Assembly: GCA_034190875.2 (NCBI GenBank) | Contig: CM067357.1 | Span: 15,879,480-15,943,479 of the forward strand | DNA: 64,000 nt | Source of the DNA: Urechis unicinctus | Lineage: Eukaryota; Annelida; Polychaeta; Xenopneusta; Urechidae | Reading direction: 5' to 3' | In this document: piece after piece, positions 48,825 through 60,486 of the stretch | How the letters are laid out: each line of letters begins with the position of its first letter | Position numbering within the stretch: position 1 is the stretch's first letter | Position numbers and translations under genes: made by a program | The notes under the pieces: generated by a model | Databases searched by the model: none | What the model was told of the DNA's origin: nothing | The model's input: only the letters and a program-made list of their open reading frames with translations

Positions 48825-48968
48825 TTATCCGATCTCACGCAAGAAGAAGACAACTCCATTAAGCCAACCCGTGGCATGGTGTATGCTAGAACAATCGAAA
48901 AACGTGTATTTTACCGTGAGTGACACCTCCATTTACAGTCTATCAGTTGATTATCGCTCATCTCTATC

Positions 48969-50717
48969 ATGACGGACTCCGCCCGTGCTCCTAAACAATG
49001 GAGCCTCACCGAAAGTGAAACAATCACCTCCTTTGAGAGTTGGCGGGCAAACCTCACGTATGTACTGAATTTGGACTCCAATTTTGCCCCGTTCCTTGAT
49101 GAGAATGCTTCATGGGGTCGTAAAAACACTACCAACCCCACACGTGGCTTCACCGCTGACGGCGAAGACGTACAAGCTGGCTCCCGTAAAACTGCAGCAC
49201 AGAAGGTAAAGTACCTGGAGCTCATGCTAGGCCAGATCGCCAACTACTGCCCCGTCATCTCCAGGCACACCATAGTGAAGAATTCAACATCACTGGGTGC
49301 CGTCTGGCAAGCCATCCGTCTCCACTATGGCTTGCATTCAACGGGAGCACACTTCCTTGATGTGATCTCCATCAAGCCTAAACCTGAGGAGAGACCAGAA
49401 ACGCTTTTTCAGCGCCTCATGTCCTTCGTCGAGGACAGCCTATTGCGACATGAAGGTGGCATCACTCACCTTGGCGAACCCCCTGCCGTAGATGAGGACC
49501 TATCACCGACTTTAGAAAATCTGATTACCGTACTCTGGCTCCACCTCCTCCACGAAGATCTACCGAAACTGGTAAAGCAACGATACGGTACAGAGCTCCG
49601 GACTCGGACCGTTGCATCCATACGCTCAGAGATTTCCCAGGCTATTGGATCCCTCTTGGACGAATTGCAAACTGGCGACGATGCCAGAGTCCTCCGCACA
49701 GCTGCCATGGGTTTCCGCCAAGGCCCATCGCGAAGAGGCACCCCCCAGCCCTACCCCAGGGGCGAATCCTCACGCAGCACCAGGTCTTGCGCCTTGTGCC
49801 AACAAGCTGGTCGCCCTGGTTTTGACACGCACTACCTCAGCAAGTGTCGATTTCTTCCAAAACAAGACCGGGACTTCCTTGTCAAGTCACACCAGACCGT
49901 TGCCTTTGATGACCCAAATGTGAGCGTACCAACCGCTGACGATGCGTACCCATACCATCCCACTGATGATGAGTATGCACACTGTAGTGACTCCAATCCA
50001 GCCGCTCGCCCCATACCATCAAGACGTGTCAACGTTATGCAGTCACCATATCTCCATGCATTCTATGCGCACAACCCCCTGAGATTGACTGTCGACACAG
50101 GGGCGGAAACGAATATGATCCGCACATCGGTTGCGAAGGCCATTCACGCTCCCATCAAGAAGAGCTCACAGATTGCTTTACAGGCCGACGGGTTCACCCC
50201 CATGTCCATTGCTGGGGAGACTAAGATCATGCTGTCACGGAATGATGCCCAACTTGCATTGGAGGCCTTAGTTGTTGATGACCTTGATGTGGATGTGCTG
50301 GCTGGTATCCCATTCATGGTCACCAATGATGTCGCCATTCGCCCAGCGAAACGGGAAATCGTCCTATCGAATTCTGAGGTGACTTATTATGGCTACAAAC
50401 AGGACCAAGCGGGTCGTCACACCGTCCGCCGTGCAGTAGCACACACACTGCGCGCCCCTGACTCCTCTACCACGGTGTGGCCTGGTGAGTTTGTGGAAGT
50501 AGACCTCCCACCTGAGCTGCCCTATGATACTCCTCTCGCGATCGAACCTCGAGTCGACACACCCCTTGCTCAACAGACTCTCTGGCCACCCCCTGAGATT
50601 ATACAATCCGTTGGTAGCCGTGTGCGCCTGGTCAACGCGACATGTGATCCAGTTCGTCTCCGTAAGCACGAACACTTCTGTCAGGCACGACCTGTCATTG
50701 ATAAACCTAGACCCTGA
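48969..50717 (+). CDS. Gag-protease polyprotein of LTR element 1, 582 aa, intact
   Basis: ATG at 48969 opens a single uninterrupted frame. Residues 1 to about 230 are a gag-like helical region (WQAIRLHYGLHSTGAHF, TLFQRLMSFVEDSLLRHEGG). Near residue 270-290 is a zinc knuckle variant, CALCQQAGRPGFDTHYLSKC (C-x2-C-x10-H-x4-C), for nucleic-acid binding. Near residue 370 is an aspartic protease active-site motif, VDTGAETN, with DVDVLAGIPFM downstream as the second half. The C-terminus leads toward pol but ends at a stop before reverse transcriptase. The family looks like Ty3/Gypsy-type gag-pol known from molluscs and echinoderms. An intact gag without RT or IN could still be mobilised in trans, which is inference. 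Its GC-rich codon use contrasts with the AT-rich flanks and suggests a recent insertion. Confidence 0.8.
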   Translation: MTDSARAPKQWSLTESETITSFESWRANLTYVLNLDSNFAPFLDENASWGRKNTTNPTRGFTADGEDVQAGSRKTAAQKVKYLELMLGQIANYCPVISRHTIVKNSTSLGAVWQAIRLHYGLHSTGAHFLDVISIKPKPEERPETLFQRLMSFVEDSLLRHEGGITHLGEPPAVDEDLSPTLENLITVLWLHLLHEDLPKLVKQRYGTELRTRTVASIRSEISQAIGSLLDELQTGDDARVLRTAAMGFRQGPSRRGTPQPYPRGESSRSTRSCALCQQAGRPGFDTHYLSKCRFLPKQDRDFLVKSHQTVAFDDPNVSVPTADDAYPYHPTDDEYAHCSDSNPAARPIPSRRVNVMQSPYLHAFYAHNPLRLTVDTGAETNMIRTSVAKAIHAPIKKSSQIALQADGFTPMSIAGETKIMLSRNDAQLALEALVVDDLDVDVLAGIPFMVTNDVAIRPAKREIVLSNSEVTYYGYKQDQAGRHTVRRAVAHTLRAPDSSTTVWPGEFVEVDLPPELPYDTPLAIEPRVDTPLAQQTLWPPPEIIQSVGSRVRLVNATCDPVRLRKHEHFCQARPVIDKPRP

Positions 50718-50756
50718 AGTTACCTCTTTTGCCTCATTCCCCGCTCTGATCCGGCA

Positions 50757-51382
50757 GTGCTCGTCAGGCTCACAACTCTATTCGCTACCGTGCAAATGGA
50801 TCCGGACTCGATACTGGACCCCAAAACACGTGCAGAATTTGTTTCCATCCTCCAACAGTACGACCACGTGTTCAACCCCCTATCGGTCCCAATATCAATG
50901 TTGGGGACCTCATATACCTTAGAAAAGAAGGGCAAAAGACGAGTGGTCGTGCTAGATATCTCGTTGTGGCTGTCTCAGGTTCATGGTGCAGTATCCGTAA
51001 ATTTGCTGGATCCCAGCTGAGAGCACCAACGTATAACGTTAAGCTCAGTGAGGGCCTTAAAGTCCCCACCAATGTTCGGCAGCCGCGTGAAATTTGCCCT
51101 CCCTATCCATGCGACGACGACTCGGATGACGCATCGGGCCCGATTGGCAGCCTGCCTCTTGCCACGGAATGTGAAGTGGCCGTGCCCCCATTGGGCGTCC
51201 CGGTCGAGGCACCTCCAGAACTACCACCGGTGCCCGCGGAGATTAGTTCGCCACCCTCTGTGGACGATAATCCTGTCGACCACACTTCTAATGTCGACCA
51301 AGAGGAACCTCCTCCATGCAATAGACCAAAGCGTACACGAAGACCCCCCGGTGTACCTTCGAGATTTCATAACTTAGTATAA
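50757..51382 (+). pseudogene. pol remnant of element 1: N-terminal and C-terminal ends fused
   Basis: The first frame keeps DPDSILDPKTRAEFVSILQQ and YDHVFNP, the linker just before the RT of this family. At about 50880 it is joined to VGDLIYLRKEG, then RYLVVAVSGSWCSIRKFAGS, QLRAPTYNVK and an acidic/Pro-rich tail ending at 51382; this resembles the end of pol after integrase. RT, RNase H and integrase have been removed by one deletion at the CCCCCTATCGG joint, which also changes the frame. Confidence 0.7.
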
Positions 51383-51424
51383 TAGCATATTGTTCAAAGG
51401 GAGCGAGAGAAAGGAAGTAAATGG

Positions 51425-51546
51425 TGTCACGCCACTACCTATATAAGGACATTATGACACCTTGCTCGTTGTGCATTTCCGGTTTAAGAATAAACACGTT
51501 TGATTTAGTATCACATCATTTGTGGTGTCATTTCTATATACTTACG
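51425..51546 (+). repeat. 3' LTR of element 1
   Basis: Starts TGTCACGCCACTACCTATAT after the polypurine tract and ends TATATACTTACG. Beyond it GTGAATATCAAC is host sequence matching gene A. Confidence 0.7.
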
Positions 51547-51921
51547 CGTGAATATCAACATCAATGAACAAAACAATTAATAAGACTATTTGCTTATGTC
51601 ATCATTTCCGCTTGTCAATTATGATTACTCCATGCGCTTTGGTTAACAGTGCCGAGGCCAAGTGGGATATACCTACGCTTGACAGACAGGAATCATCCTA
51701 CATCAATGGTCTGAGTCCAGTCACGTGGCACACTGCTCGTGACCTCTGTCCTTTGTTGCCCTGGCTTAAACAGCTAGATCAGCTGAAAAGTTTTTACCGG
51801 AAGCATGAGGCATAGACGGATACATATCAAAACCACCTGCCCATTAACATCACAATTAGTAGTTGTTTCATGTTAATTGCGCAGAAGGTAGATGTCTGCT
51901 TGTTATCTTTCATTTGCATTG

Positions 51922-52070
51922 CGCCAGTGTAATGTATGTTAGTTATTATGGTTCCGGAGATCCCGGACCGGGCTCCGTTTCGTGTGTTACACGTATGTGC
52001 TGCTCTTCCGTTTTCCGCCATTAAACGTTCCATCTCTCACCATGGCTGTGTGTGTTCTTCATCACTGGCG
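51922..52070 (+). repeat. 5' LTR of element 2
   Basis: Runs CGCCAGTGTAATG to ATCACTGGCG. CCATTAAACG near 52018 takes the place of a polyadenylation-type signal. Confidence 0.75.
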
Positions 52071-52333
52071 TGGTGGCAGCCTGCTCTACAAACTTTCGCC
52101 TTCATAAGACCTATACAATGTCTACAAGACCACATCACGCCGTATAAAACGATACGGAGCCGTGAGTTTTCGTCTTTAATCAGTATTTATATAAACTTTC
52201 GTTGTAAACGTAGCTTGAACCTCTCTGCTTCAAAGACCGTTATCTCCCCAAAAGAAACTACCATATTGAGGTGGATATGGCGACTAGGTACAATCAGTGT
52301 CCCCACCGTGTCGCGAACCTTTCCTCTTGCTTG

Positions 52334-52351
52334 CCCCCCCCCCCCCCCCCC
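52334..52351. repeat. C18 homopolymer
   Basis: Uninterrupted run of 18 C within element 2, just upstream of the RNase H remnant. Confidence 0.95.
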
Positions 52352-52937
52352 ACCAAACACTGTTTACGGTTTACGTGCGTTCATAGGAGCATATTAAGTA
52401 CTTGCGAGAGTCATGCAAGGCAGTTCATCACTCCTGTCTCCGCTTGATAGTGTTGTTGCGGGAAGAAGCGAATCAAACGAGACCATCCAATGGACCGATG
52501 AACTCCATGACTTTACAAATGCCCAGAAGGCGATATCTTCTAACCGCACCATCACTCTCCCCACATCTACTGACCAACTATGGATAGTGACAGACTGTGC
52601 AGTCAGAGACCCTGGACTAGGAGCAACACTGTACGTCACTCATAACAACAAAGTCTGTCATGCGGGTTATTTCAGTGCCAAACTGCGTAAGAACCAGACC
52701 AATTGGATTCCGTGTGAAATCGAGGCTCTGTCCATCGCGTCAGCCATAAAACATTTCAGTCCATACATCATCCAGTCAACTACAAAGGCTTGTGTGTTAA
52801 ATGGCAGCAAACCATGTGTTCAGACTGTTACTAGTGTTAGTTTATATTTTGATCAAACGATTCGTGAGTCATATAGAACTGTTGTGTCACCATATTTAGT
52901 AACGTTCATTAATAGTTGTTTGCAACTTTGCGGTTAA
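52345..52937 (+). pseudogene. RT-RNase H fragment of element 2
   Basis: GLRAFIGAY with a stop, then VLARVMQGSSSLLSPLDSVV, ITLPTSTDQLWIVTDCAVRD and YFSAKLRKNQTNWIPCEIEA. The region ends after KACVLNGSKPCVQT, where homology is lost and the frame runs on to 52937. These are the thumb/connection and RNase H parts of a Ty3/Gypsy pol. TDCAVRD carries the first catalytic Asp and CEIEAL the Glu. The family matches the gag-protease of element 1, so both may derive from related autonomous elements. Confidence 0.7.
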
Positions 52938-52997
52938 TGTTTCCTTATCATTCATAATAACTTAGCCATAAGTCATTTAAAAAGAAAAAGAGGGTAG

Positions 52998-53144
52998 CGC
53001 CAGTGTAATGTATGTTAGTTACTATGGTTCCGGAGATTCCGGACCGGGCTCCATTTCGTGTGTTACACGTATGTGCTGCTCTTCCGTTTTCCGCCATTAA
53101 ACGTTCGATCTCTCACCGTGGTTGTGTGTTCTTCTTTACTGGCG
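52998..53144 (+). repeat. 3' LTR of element 2
   Basis: CGCCAGTGTAATG to TTACTGGCG. Near-identical to 51922-52070 apart from a two-base indel and scattered substitutions. Confidence 0.75.
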
Positions 53145-54057
53145 CAGATAATGTCATTGAAATACCGCCCATAAAAATGAATCTCACTGCATCAGTGTAA
53201 TATAAGTCCTCAAGAAATTTAAGCTTTATAATATTTTGGGATTGCTGTTATCGTCCAATATGCAATATAAATGAGAGAATGGCTCAACGATGCCCATGTT
53301 TCCATGATGCCAAGGTAAATACTAAGTACTTAAGATAACAGTATCAAGAAACAAGTGGTGTATCGCATGCGATGAAAGTCAAGGTGGCATTTATTGTCAT
53401 CGAATAAGTTGCACAGTAAGATAAAGATTAAAGCGTGTAATTACCAGATAATTCATAGAATTTGAGCTGATAATTCACAAAAACCGGCTTTATGTCAACT
53501 GAAGTTCTATCTCAGCGCCATTTGACGAGGCCATACCGTAAACATACCAGTTTGTGTAACCGTATGGACGTTTCACGTTCTGCACAGCCCGGGAACTGGG
53601 CTATATGACCATGGTGTCTGACTAGCAACTACCACTTGCGGTGGAGCAAAGAGGTTGCCAAGAACCTGTGTTCCATCGTTAGTTCATCCCACGTGTTCCA
53701 AACACACAGCATTACAATACATACCAAAATGTTATTCATAATTCGATTCTATGTTCACATATCTTTGCATATTGAAACCAATGTAAACCATATGAAATCA
53801 TATATTTGTACATTAAAGACTCCTGAATGTAGGATGATTGAACTTTTGCTTGACATATTCCATTAAGATACTGAAATTGATATTGTACTTGTCTGCAAGG
53901 ATGACCTAACAGCAACCAGTTGTGTGTAGGACAGATGTCACACCATTTGTCATCTTTACTCCAGCCATATTTACATTGCATGTATCAAGTGCAAGTGACA
54001 GGTAAACATGATACTGCAGGGGAACATTGGCAGGTGCCTCAACCGTTATCGTCCTTC

Positions 54058-55134
<1,077 letters not shown>

Positions 55135-55139
55135 CTGTT

Positions 55140-55810
55140 ACACATGTACATGAATCAATAGCTGCGTTCATGTGGTCTTTTAAAACATCGAAACTTAAAG
55201 AAAAGGGTGGTCTTGCATGGAAAACGCACTTCACTATGGAAGCTGTTGCTCGATTTTTATATAAATGAGCAATATTTCCCAGTAAATATTTAGCAAAATC
55301 CCATTCACTCATGAAACAATGTGCTGGAATGATCACTATTTAGAAGAAGGCAATGCACATAGTCATCTATTTGCACAACATGTGGATTTGTTGGCATAAA
55401 CCTCACTATCTTTTGGCACTATTTGTCCAGCATAGTTAATATAGATGACTTTAATATACTGCTACTGATACATGACTTAATTAACCATTAATTACTTGAA
55501 AACGATAATAGCTGTAACTCCATGATTCCACATAAGTACGCTAGCACAGCAAACACAGGTACACCAGACTGACTTGTCAGACTGATCACATTGATGTCAA
55601 GGCAACAATGTGCTACATATTCGCCAGCCGAACGCTGGACATTCTACATTGCATGGAGAACAGCCTGATTCACTAGCAGAAAATAATACCCAGCCAGCAT
55701 CTGGCCATCACTTGCGGTCTCTTAAATCGGTGACCTACATACCTACGGCCAGGAGAGAAGAGCCCAGGAAGGAACAACGGCCCTCTTCACTCTGCCGCCG
55801 CTTACATACG
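55140..55810. other. No gene seen; presumed 5' side or intron of the zinc-finger gene
   Basis: No coding frame with recognisable domain. Ends where homology to 12960 begins. Confidence 0.35.
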
Positions 55811-56264
55811 CTGAGGAATTAAGACAATGCCTCTTTAATCAACTAGTGTACCTGATTAAATTCTTATTTGTATAACTAACCAGAGGAGGCTATAATAATT
55901 TTTCAACAGATGCGATGATTTATAAATTTCAAGCCAGTAAACCAAGCCGACTGTGGTGAGTTGCCTCAGCATTGTCTGGGAAGAAGATGGAGCAATTCAT
56001 AGGATATTCACATCCAAAGTCTGCATTCAAGGCTAGATGGATAAAATACAGGGAAATCCGCGTGGATGAAAATGGACTAGATTTCCCTAGGCCATGTCAC
56101 CACCAGCATATGGACTGAACTGGGCCATTCCAGCCCCTTGCCTCGGTGAAATCCACCGACAAGAGTCTTAATCCATGGCAAACAGGTTGCCCCCTATCAG
56201 TCGCCTCTAAAATAACAATAACTCATGTATGACTAATCTTTGTTTGTAAGTGGCCATCAGTATG

Positions 56265-56370
56265 AGTAAGATAAGTAAAGGGTTTAACGGCAACCAACAC
56301 AAATATGTTATATGGTGCCTACAAAGTTAAAAAGATAAGATTGAGCTGATTAAGCTGCCGTCTTCTTTGA
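56265..56370 (+). repeat. Dispersed repeat family R1, fragment
   Basis: AGTAAAGGGTTTAACGGCAA and TGTTATATGGTGCCT match the head of R1 at 985-1080. The tail is absent. Confidence 0.55.
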
Positions 56371-56403
56371 TCATGTGATTGCCGGCGGGATCTGACTGGC
56401 ATG

Positions 56404-56426
56404 CCCCCCCCCCCCCCCCCCCCCCC
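56404..56426. repeat. C23 homopolymer
   Basis: Uninterrupted run of 23 C, followed by TCGGGGGAGG. Confidence 0.95.
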
Positions 56427-56639
56427 TCGGGGGAGGTGTATGTTTCTTGTCTCATCGGACCAAACATTGCCAAAAACTTCAACATAAGACATAAATTGAG
56501 TATCTGACTCAAGGTAAAAGTATGTAGAGGTGATTCTCTATCCAGCCAATCTATACAAATGAAGGATTATCTAAAATTGTCTGAAGCAACAAAAAGGACA
56601 CACCAAGGAGAGACATCAGGAAACACACATCAGCTGTAT

Positions 56640-57080
56640 GAGGCAGCATGACCAACAGATCAACAAGTACCGTGGATTCTGTCAACAAACACCCTCATCA
56701 CAAGCAGAAAACACCAACCAAGAAACCTGCTGTAATTAACAATACATCGCCAGGAATGAAGACAAACACTTAGCCTTACTACTTACCATATCACCAGGCA
56801 GGGAACGAGACATATTTAACAGCTGCCACCGAGCTATATCACTCAAGCCACTATGGATAGGTGACCATGTATGGATACAAGGTTTAGATTGTTCTGCCAG
56901 TCATCAAGTCTGACAACAACAGATTGTCCCCGATGAAAACTTTAGTTGGAACTGTAGGACACAACAGAACAGCACTTGTGCATCACCTAAGTAGCCAGTG
57001 TTACATGCTGATGAGCCGCAGCCACAGCCAACTCGACAACCACAAATGACATAATGCACTCATCAGAGACCAAATGGGGG
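56640..57080 (+). pseudogene. Relic of Ty3/Gypsy pol C-terminus, second copy
   Basis: Plus-strand counterpart of 11765-11992. CATGTATGGATACAAGGTTTAG encodes a HVWIQGLD-type motif and continues past the end of the duplicated block into decayed frames with stops (GTVGHNRTALVHHL). No core domains remain. Confidence 0.3.
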
Positions 57081-57179
57081 TCTAATCAGGACCTGCTGTG
57101 TTATGGTAAAGCCTAAAGGACCAATTGAGTTAAAGGTTAATGTGATTTCACCAATTACAGTACAAGACATTTGGATGGT

Positions 57180-57600
57180 GATGAAGAATAACGAAATTGG
57201 ATTTCAACTTTTCAAGTGAGGATTCTGCTTACACATGTGGTAAATCATTCTCTGCTCTCCAAATTATTAGTATAGCAGTCATATTTCTAAATTAAGAAAG
57301 TTGAAATCTCCCAATTTATGATATTGAAAGTGTCATGACAATCCGTTGCCCCTTACACCAATTGTCTTCAAATAGAAAACAAATAATTGCTTCATGGAAG
57401 GAAGTGTTTTTCATATGTGCAATATAACTAAAATTATGTATTTGGCTTGTAGGGCACAATGTGGCCTTAAACCATACCCTGAAGATATATTAAATTAAAT
57501 ACTCAAATGAAAAACATTATTGTAAGATATTCCAACATGTCAAGTGCATAACATTTTTGTTGAAAATGTTGTTATTTAATCAATACGCACATCAATCAGG
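57180..57600. other. No gene seen
   Basis: AT-rich spacer without repeats I recognise. Confidence 0.4.
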
Positions 57601-57621
57601 GTCTTAGCCAGGATTTCCAAC

Positions 57622-57680
57622 CTGCCCACCCCCCTCCCCCCCTCCCCCTTCCCCCCGCGTCGTCATTGACACCCCCCCCC
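57622..57680. repeat. Polypyrimidine/C-rich tract
   Basis: CCCACCCCCCTCCCCCCCTCCCCC-type low complexity ending in a C10 run at about 57672-57681. The open frame across it (Pro-rich) is a composition artefact. Confidence 0.85.
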
Positions 57681-57899
57681 CCTTTGGTACAGTCAACAAA
57701 CCACCTCCGCACAGCCATCAACCCAGCCCGCCTCCCTCTAACCCCACCCGAGTTCCCCTGTCCCCCACGACAACAGTTTACACAGCAGCACTTTCATTTC
57801 ACAACACCCTTATCGAGATTGGGACAGTTAACATGCAAGCCTATGCACAATCGCTGCAATATCATTTGGCATGTTCAAAAATAAAGACTCAGTGTTGAT

Positions 57900-58990
57900 A
57901 TGATGTTTAACCAAACATAAACTTGCATATGATAGATATCCACATTAACGAGCAAAAATATTGTTATGGACAGGATAAACTTGTTTTGGATGGAACAAAC
58001 AATTATATGTTCTATTAAATGGTAAGGATTGATAGTGTAGGGGCAGCAATAATCCATTTGTATGCATGTACTTGGTGATTTTCTAAATCAAACACAATTA
58101 TGCAATGTGGTATACTAATGCCCTAGTAATGTATAGCTTAAGGGGGAGGGGTGGTTTCTATGTGACGGCTATACACACACTGAATAAAGTTACTAATCGG
58201 CAAACTCGGAGCACCCATTATGATAACATGGTCCATTGACACATGACAATGCATCCATTCATTAGTATTGATCATTAGATGTTTTAAAGTAGGGAAATAA
58301 TTAGCTTAATCCCATATACTGTCAATATGATATTCATAACCGACTGTTTACAAGGAAATGGGTGGCTTTTCCACCCCAACTGACAGATGACTAAACATTC
58401 CTATCTCATGCAAACAGGGTTTTTATATTGCTGATAATCTTCAACTCAAATCCTTATACGGTTACAGTTTTAAAAGTGAAAAGGTATTTTATTGAGGGAA
58501 ATATAATATTGTGTGTAATTATAACTTTAAATCATATTAATATTGTACTACAATGGTATGTTATATAGACATGTTTGCATCTGACAATGTATATGTGGCC
58601 CAAAGCAGTTGTAATCTAAGTTATGATTGTGATTCTCATAAATGCAACAACAACTCTGCCCTATGATTGATAACATAAGATGTCCCATACGTAACATGAT
58701 GAAGATGTCCCATCCATCACATGACAAAGATATCTGGTACATAACACAAATAATCTGATGAATCAATATAGAACCATGTGATTCCACTTATTGTTAGGTT
58801 CTCTCGATGCTATAAACATTCCTCATTTGCAATAAGTAAAGCTCTTTGATCAGAAATTTGTTATACCAACCCAAAAATATTGAATACTTTAAAACAACAT
58901 GCTTGTTGCAGTTTGATTGTGCAAATTTTCTCACCACAACAAAACAATTGCTGTGGAATGATTCGTTACATGCATAGAGCGGACTCTTGC
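57900..58990. other. No gene seen
   Basis: AT-rich. Short frames only. Confidence 0.4.
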
Positions 58991-59035
58991 TGACAAGTGA
59001 ACACGCCACCCTTGTGCAGTGCTCATAGCCTCAGA

Positions 59036-59640
59036 AAAAAAGTTATTGAGGTTTCAAATGTCATGGTATTGCTCAGTTTTGTGCCAGAATTCTACGGTAA
59101 GGGATAACAGCCACGTTCCATTTCTTATATTTAGATTATCATGTGAAATTATACCACAAGAAATGTACAATGTAGAGCATTCTAATAAGCTATGTTTCAT
59201 TTTTTTTAATCAATTAGTAAAAAAGTCATTGAGGTTTCAAATTTCATGGTATTGCTTGATTTAGTACCAGAATTCTATGGTAAGGGATAACAGCCACTTT
59301 CCATGTCTTATATTTAGATTATCATAGTGAAATTACACCACAAGAAATGTACATTGTAGAGCATTCTAATAAGCTATGTTTCATTTTTTCAAATCAATTA
59401 GTAAAAAAGTAATTGAGGTTTCAAATTTCATGGAATAATTGCTCGTTTTTTGTGCCAGAATTCTATGGTAAGGGATAACAGCCACTTTTCATGTCTCATA
59501 TTTAGAATATCATAGTGAAATAATACCACAACAATTGTATAATCTAGAGGATCTAATCTAATAAGGTAGGTCAATTATTAAATAAGTTATTGAGGATTCA
59601 AATTTCATGGAATTGTCAGTTTTTGAGCCATAATTGACAG
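59036..59640. repeat. Tandem repeat, period ~180 bp, 3.3 copies
   Basis: ATTGAGGTTTCAAAT recurs at 59043, 59226 and 59411 and, as ATTGAGGATTCAAAT, at 59588, giving spacings of 183, 185 and 177. Each unit contains GGTAAGGGATAACAGCCAC and AATAAGCTATGTTTCATTTT. The last unit is short and runs into a second repeat. Confidence 0.9.
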
Positions 59641-59670
59641 GGTGCCAGCCACTTTTCACTTTTCCAGATA

Positions 59671-59815
59671 TCTGAAATTGCCAAACAATGCTTATACTAT
59701 TGCAACCAGACACCTGTCTGAAATTGCCAAACAAGGCTTTAACTATTGCAACCAGACACCTGTCTGAAATTGCCAAACAAGGCTTTAACTATTGCAACCA
59801 GACACCTGTCTGAAA
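59671..59815. repeat. Tandem repeat, period 46 bp, about 3 copies
   Basis: TCTGAAATTGCCAAACAA starts at 59671, 59717 and 59763, each unit ending CAACCAGACACCTG. Units 2 and 3 are identical as read, so the array is young. Confidence 0.9.
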
Positions 59816-59819
59816 TTTA

Positions 59820-60480
59820 TAAGATTGGTGAAATATATAAACACTGCGTCAAGTAACGATGAGAGATATATGGTTCGATTAAACCAGTGGTCACTCGGGT
59901 CTTTACGCAAAAAAATTGTCAAAGAGAGATTCAAACGCGAATTGTTTAACCGCAATGATTATGAATATTGACGTGCCAATACGCAACTTATATAAGGGTG
60001 GGGTGAACTCATGATAAACTCGGGATGTACTCCGTGAACGAATCTGACACAAAACATGGTTCACAGAATCTCTTTGATGTGTTAAATATGGGTAGTGCCC
60101 TCGGCGATGAGCAGCTCGCGCAACGGTCGCCATCACTGTGGGCAGCTCGAAATCGACTCCATGAACCCTAGCTGCCAAATCCACGGGCTAGCGCAAGCGG
60201 CATATTGCATTTGAAGTTACTGGCCAGTAACGGATAATTTTTTCTAATCCACAACCCCAAATAAAAATAAATGAAGTACCATATTAAGTTCAAGAATCAA
60301 ATGTTTTCTTAAATGACATAATGCTGATAAGGAAAGCTATACGTTCCCCCGGCGCGGGCATGACAAAATCGAACATTTTAAAAGTTTTTCGATTCGAAAA
60401 TAAACTTGACCAACTTGAATTACCCCCATATATAGTTGGATGTAAGGGCTCAGATTGATAAATGAACAAAAAACCGACTT
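59820..60480. other. No gene seen
   Basis: No recognisable coding sequence or repeat. Confidence 0.35.
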
Positions 60481-60486
60481 TGTTAG

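Larger units (their letters stand above)
48693..51546 (+). mobile_element. LTR retrotransposon derivative 1 (gag-PR kept, RT-IN deleted)
   Basis: Two direct repeats of about 120 bp flank the unit: 48693-48812 and 51425-51546. Over the shared ~115 bases I see only two mismatches. Each has a TATATAAGG-type box and AATAAA. TGGTGGCAGCGG directly after the left repeat is the primer-binding site. GGGAGCGAGAGAAAGGAAG (51399-51417), just before the right repeat, is a polypurine tract. The left end of the left LTR is slightly divergent. No clear target-site duplication was found. The insertion site is fixed by comparison with the paralogous gene A. Confidence 0.75.
48330..51921 (+). pseudogene. PAN-CTLD gene B, interrupted by an LTR element
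   Basis: The PAN-like exon (about 48376-48574) reads RVDSTLECALECSLVSDSCG and ends FGTRELGNMSG at a donor GG|GTAGGA, as in gene A. No good signal peptide precedes it. About 110 bases later the homology with gene A is broken by the LTR element 48693-51546. It resumes at 51547 (GTGAATATCAACATC, against GTGAATATATATC in A) and continues through the CTLD opening (WDIPTLDRQESSYINGLS, then PVTWHTARDLC). Homology then runs on to 51921, where a second LTR derivative begins. No C-terminal CTLD half was found downstream. The combination of missing parts and insertions makes this a pseudogene. Confidence 0.6.
51922..53144 (+). mobile_element. LTR retrotransposon derivative 2 (RNase H fragment only)
   Basis: Flanked by LTRs 51922-52070 and 52998-53144, which match with a handful of differences. 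The left LTR is followed by TGGTGGCAGCCTGC (primer-binding site). The right LTR is preceded by AAAAAGAAAAAGAGGG (polypurine tract). LTR ends are CGCCAGTG and CACTGGCG, an 8-base inverted terminal pair. Total length is 1.2 kb, with only an RNase H region inside. No matching target-site duplication is visible. Confidence 0.75.

Noticed and set aside
49466-50338. Minus-strand frames opposite the gag-protease ORF
   Set aside because: Shadows of a GC-rich coding frame; no motifs of their own.
57666-57884. Proline-rich 72-codon frame
   Set aside because: Composition artefact of the C-rich tract.
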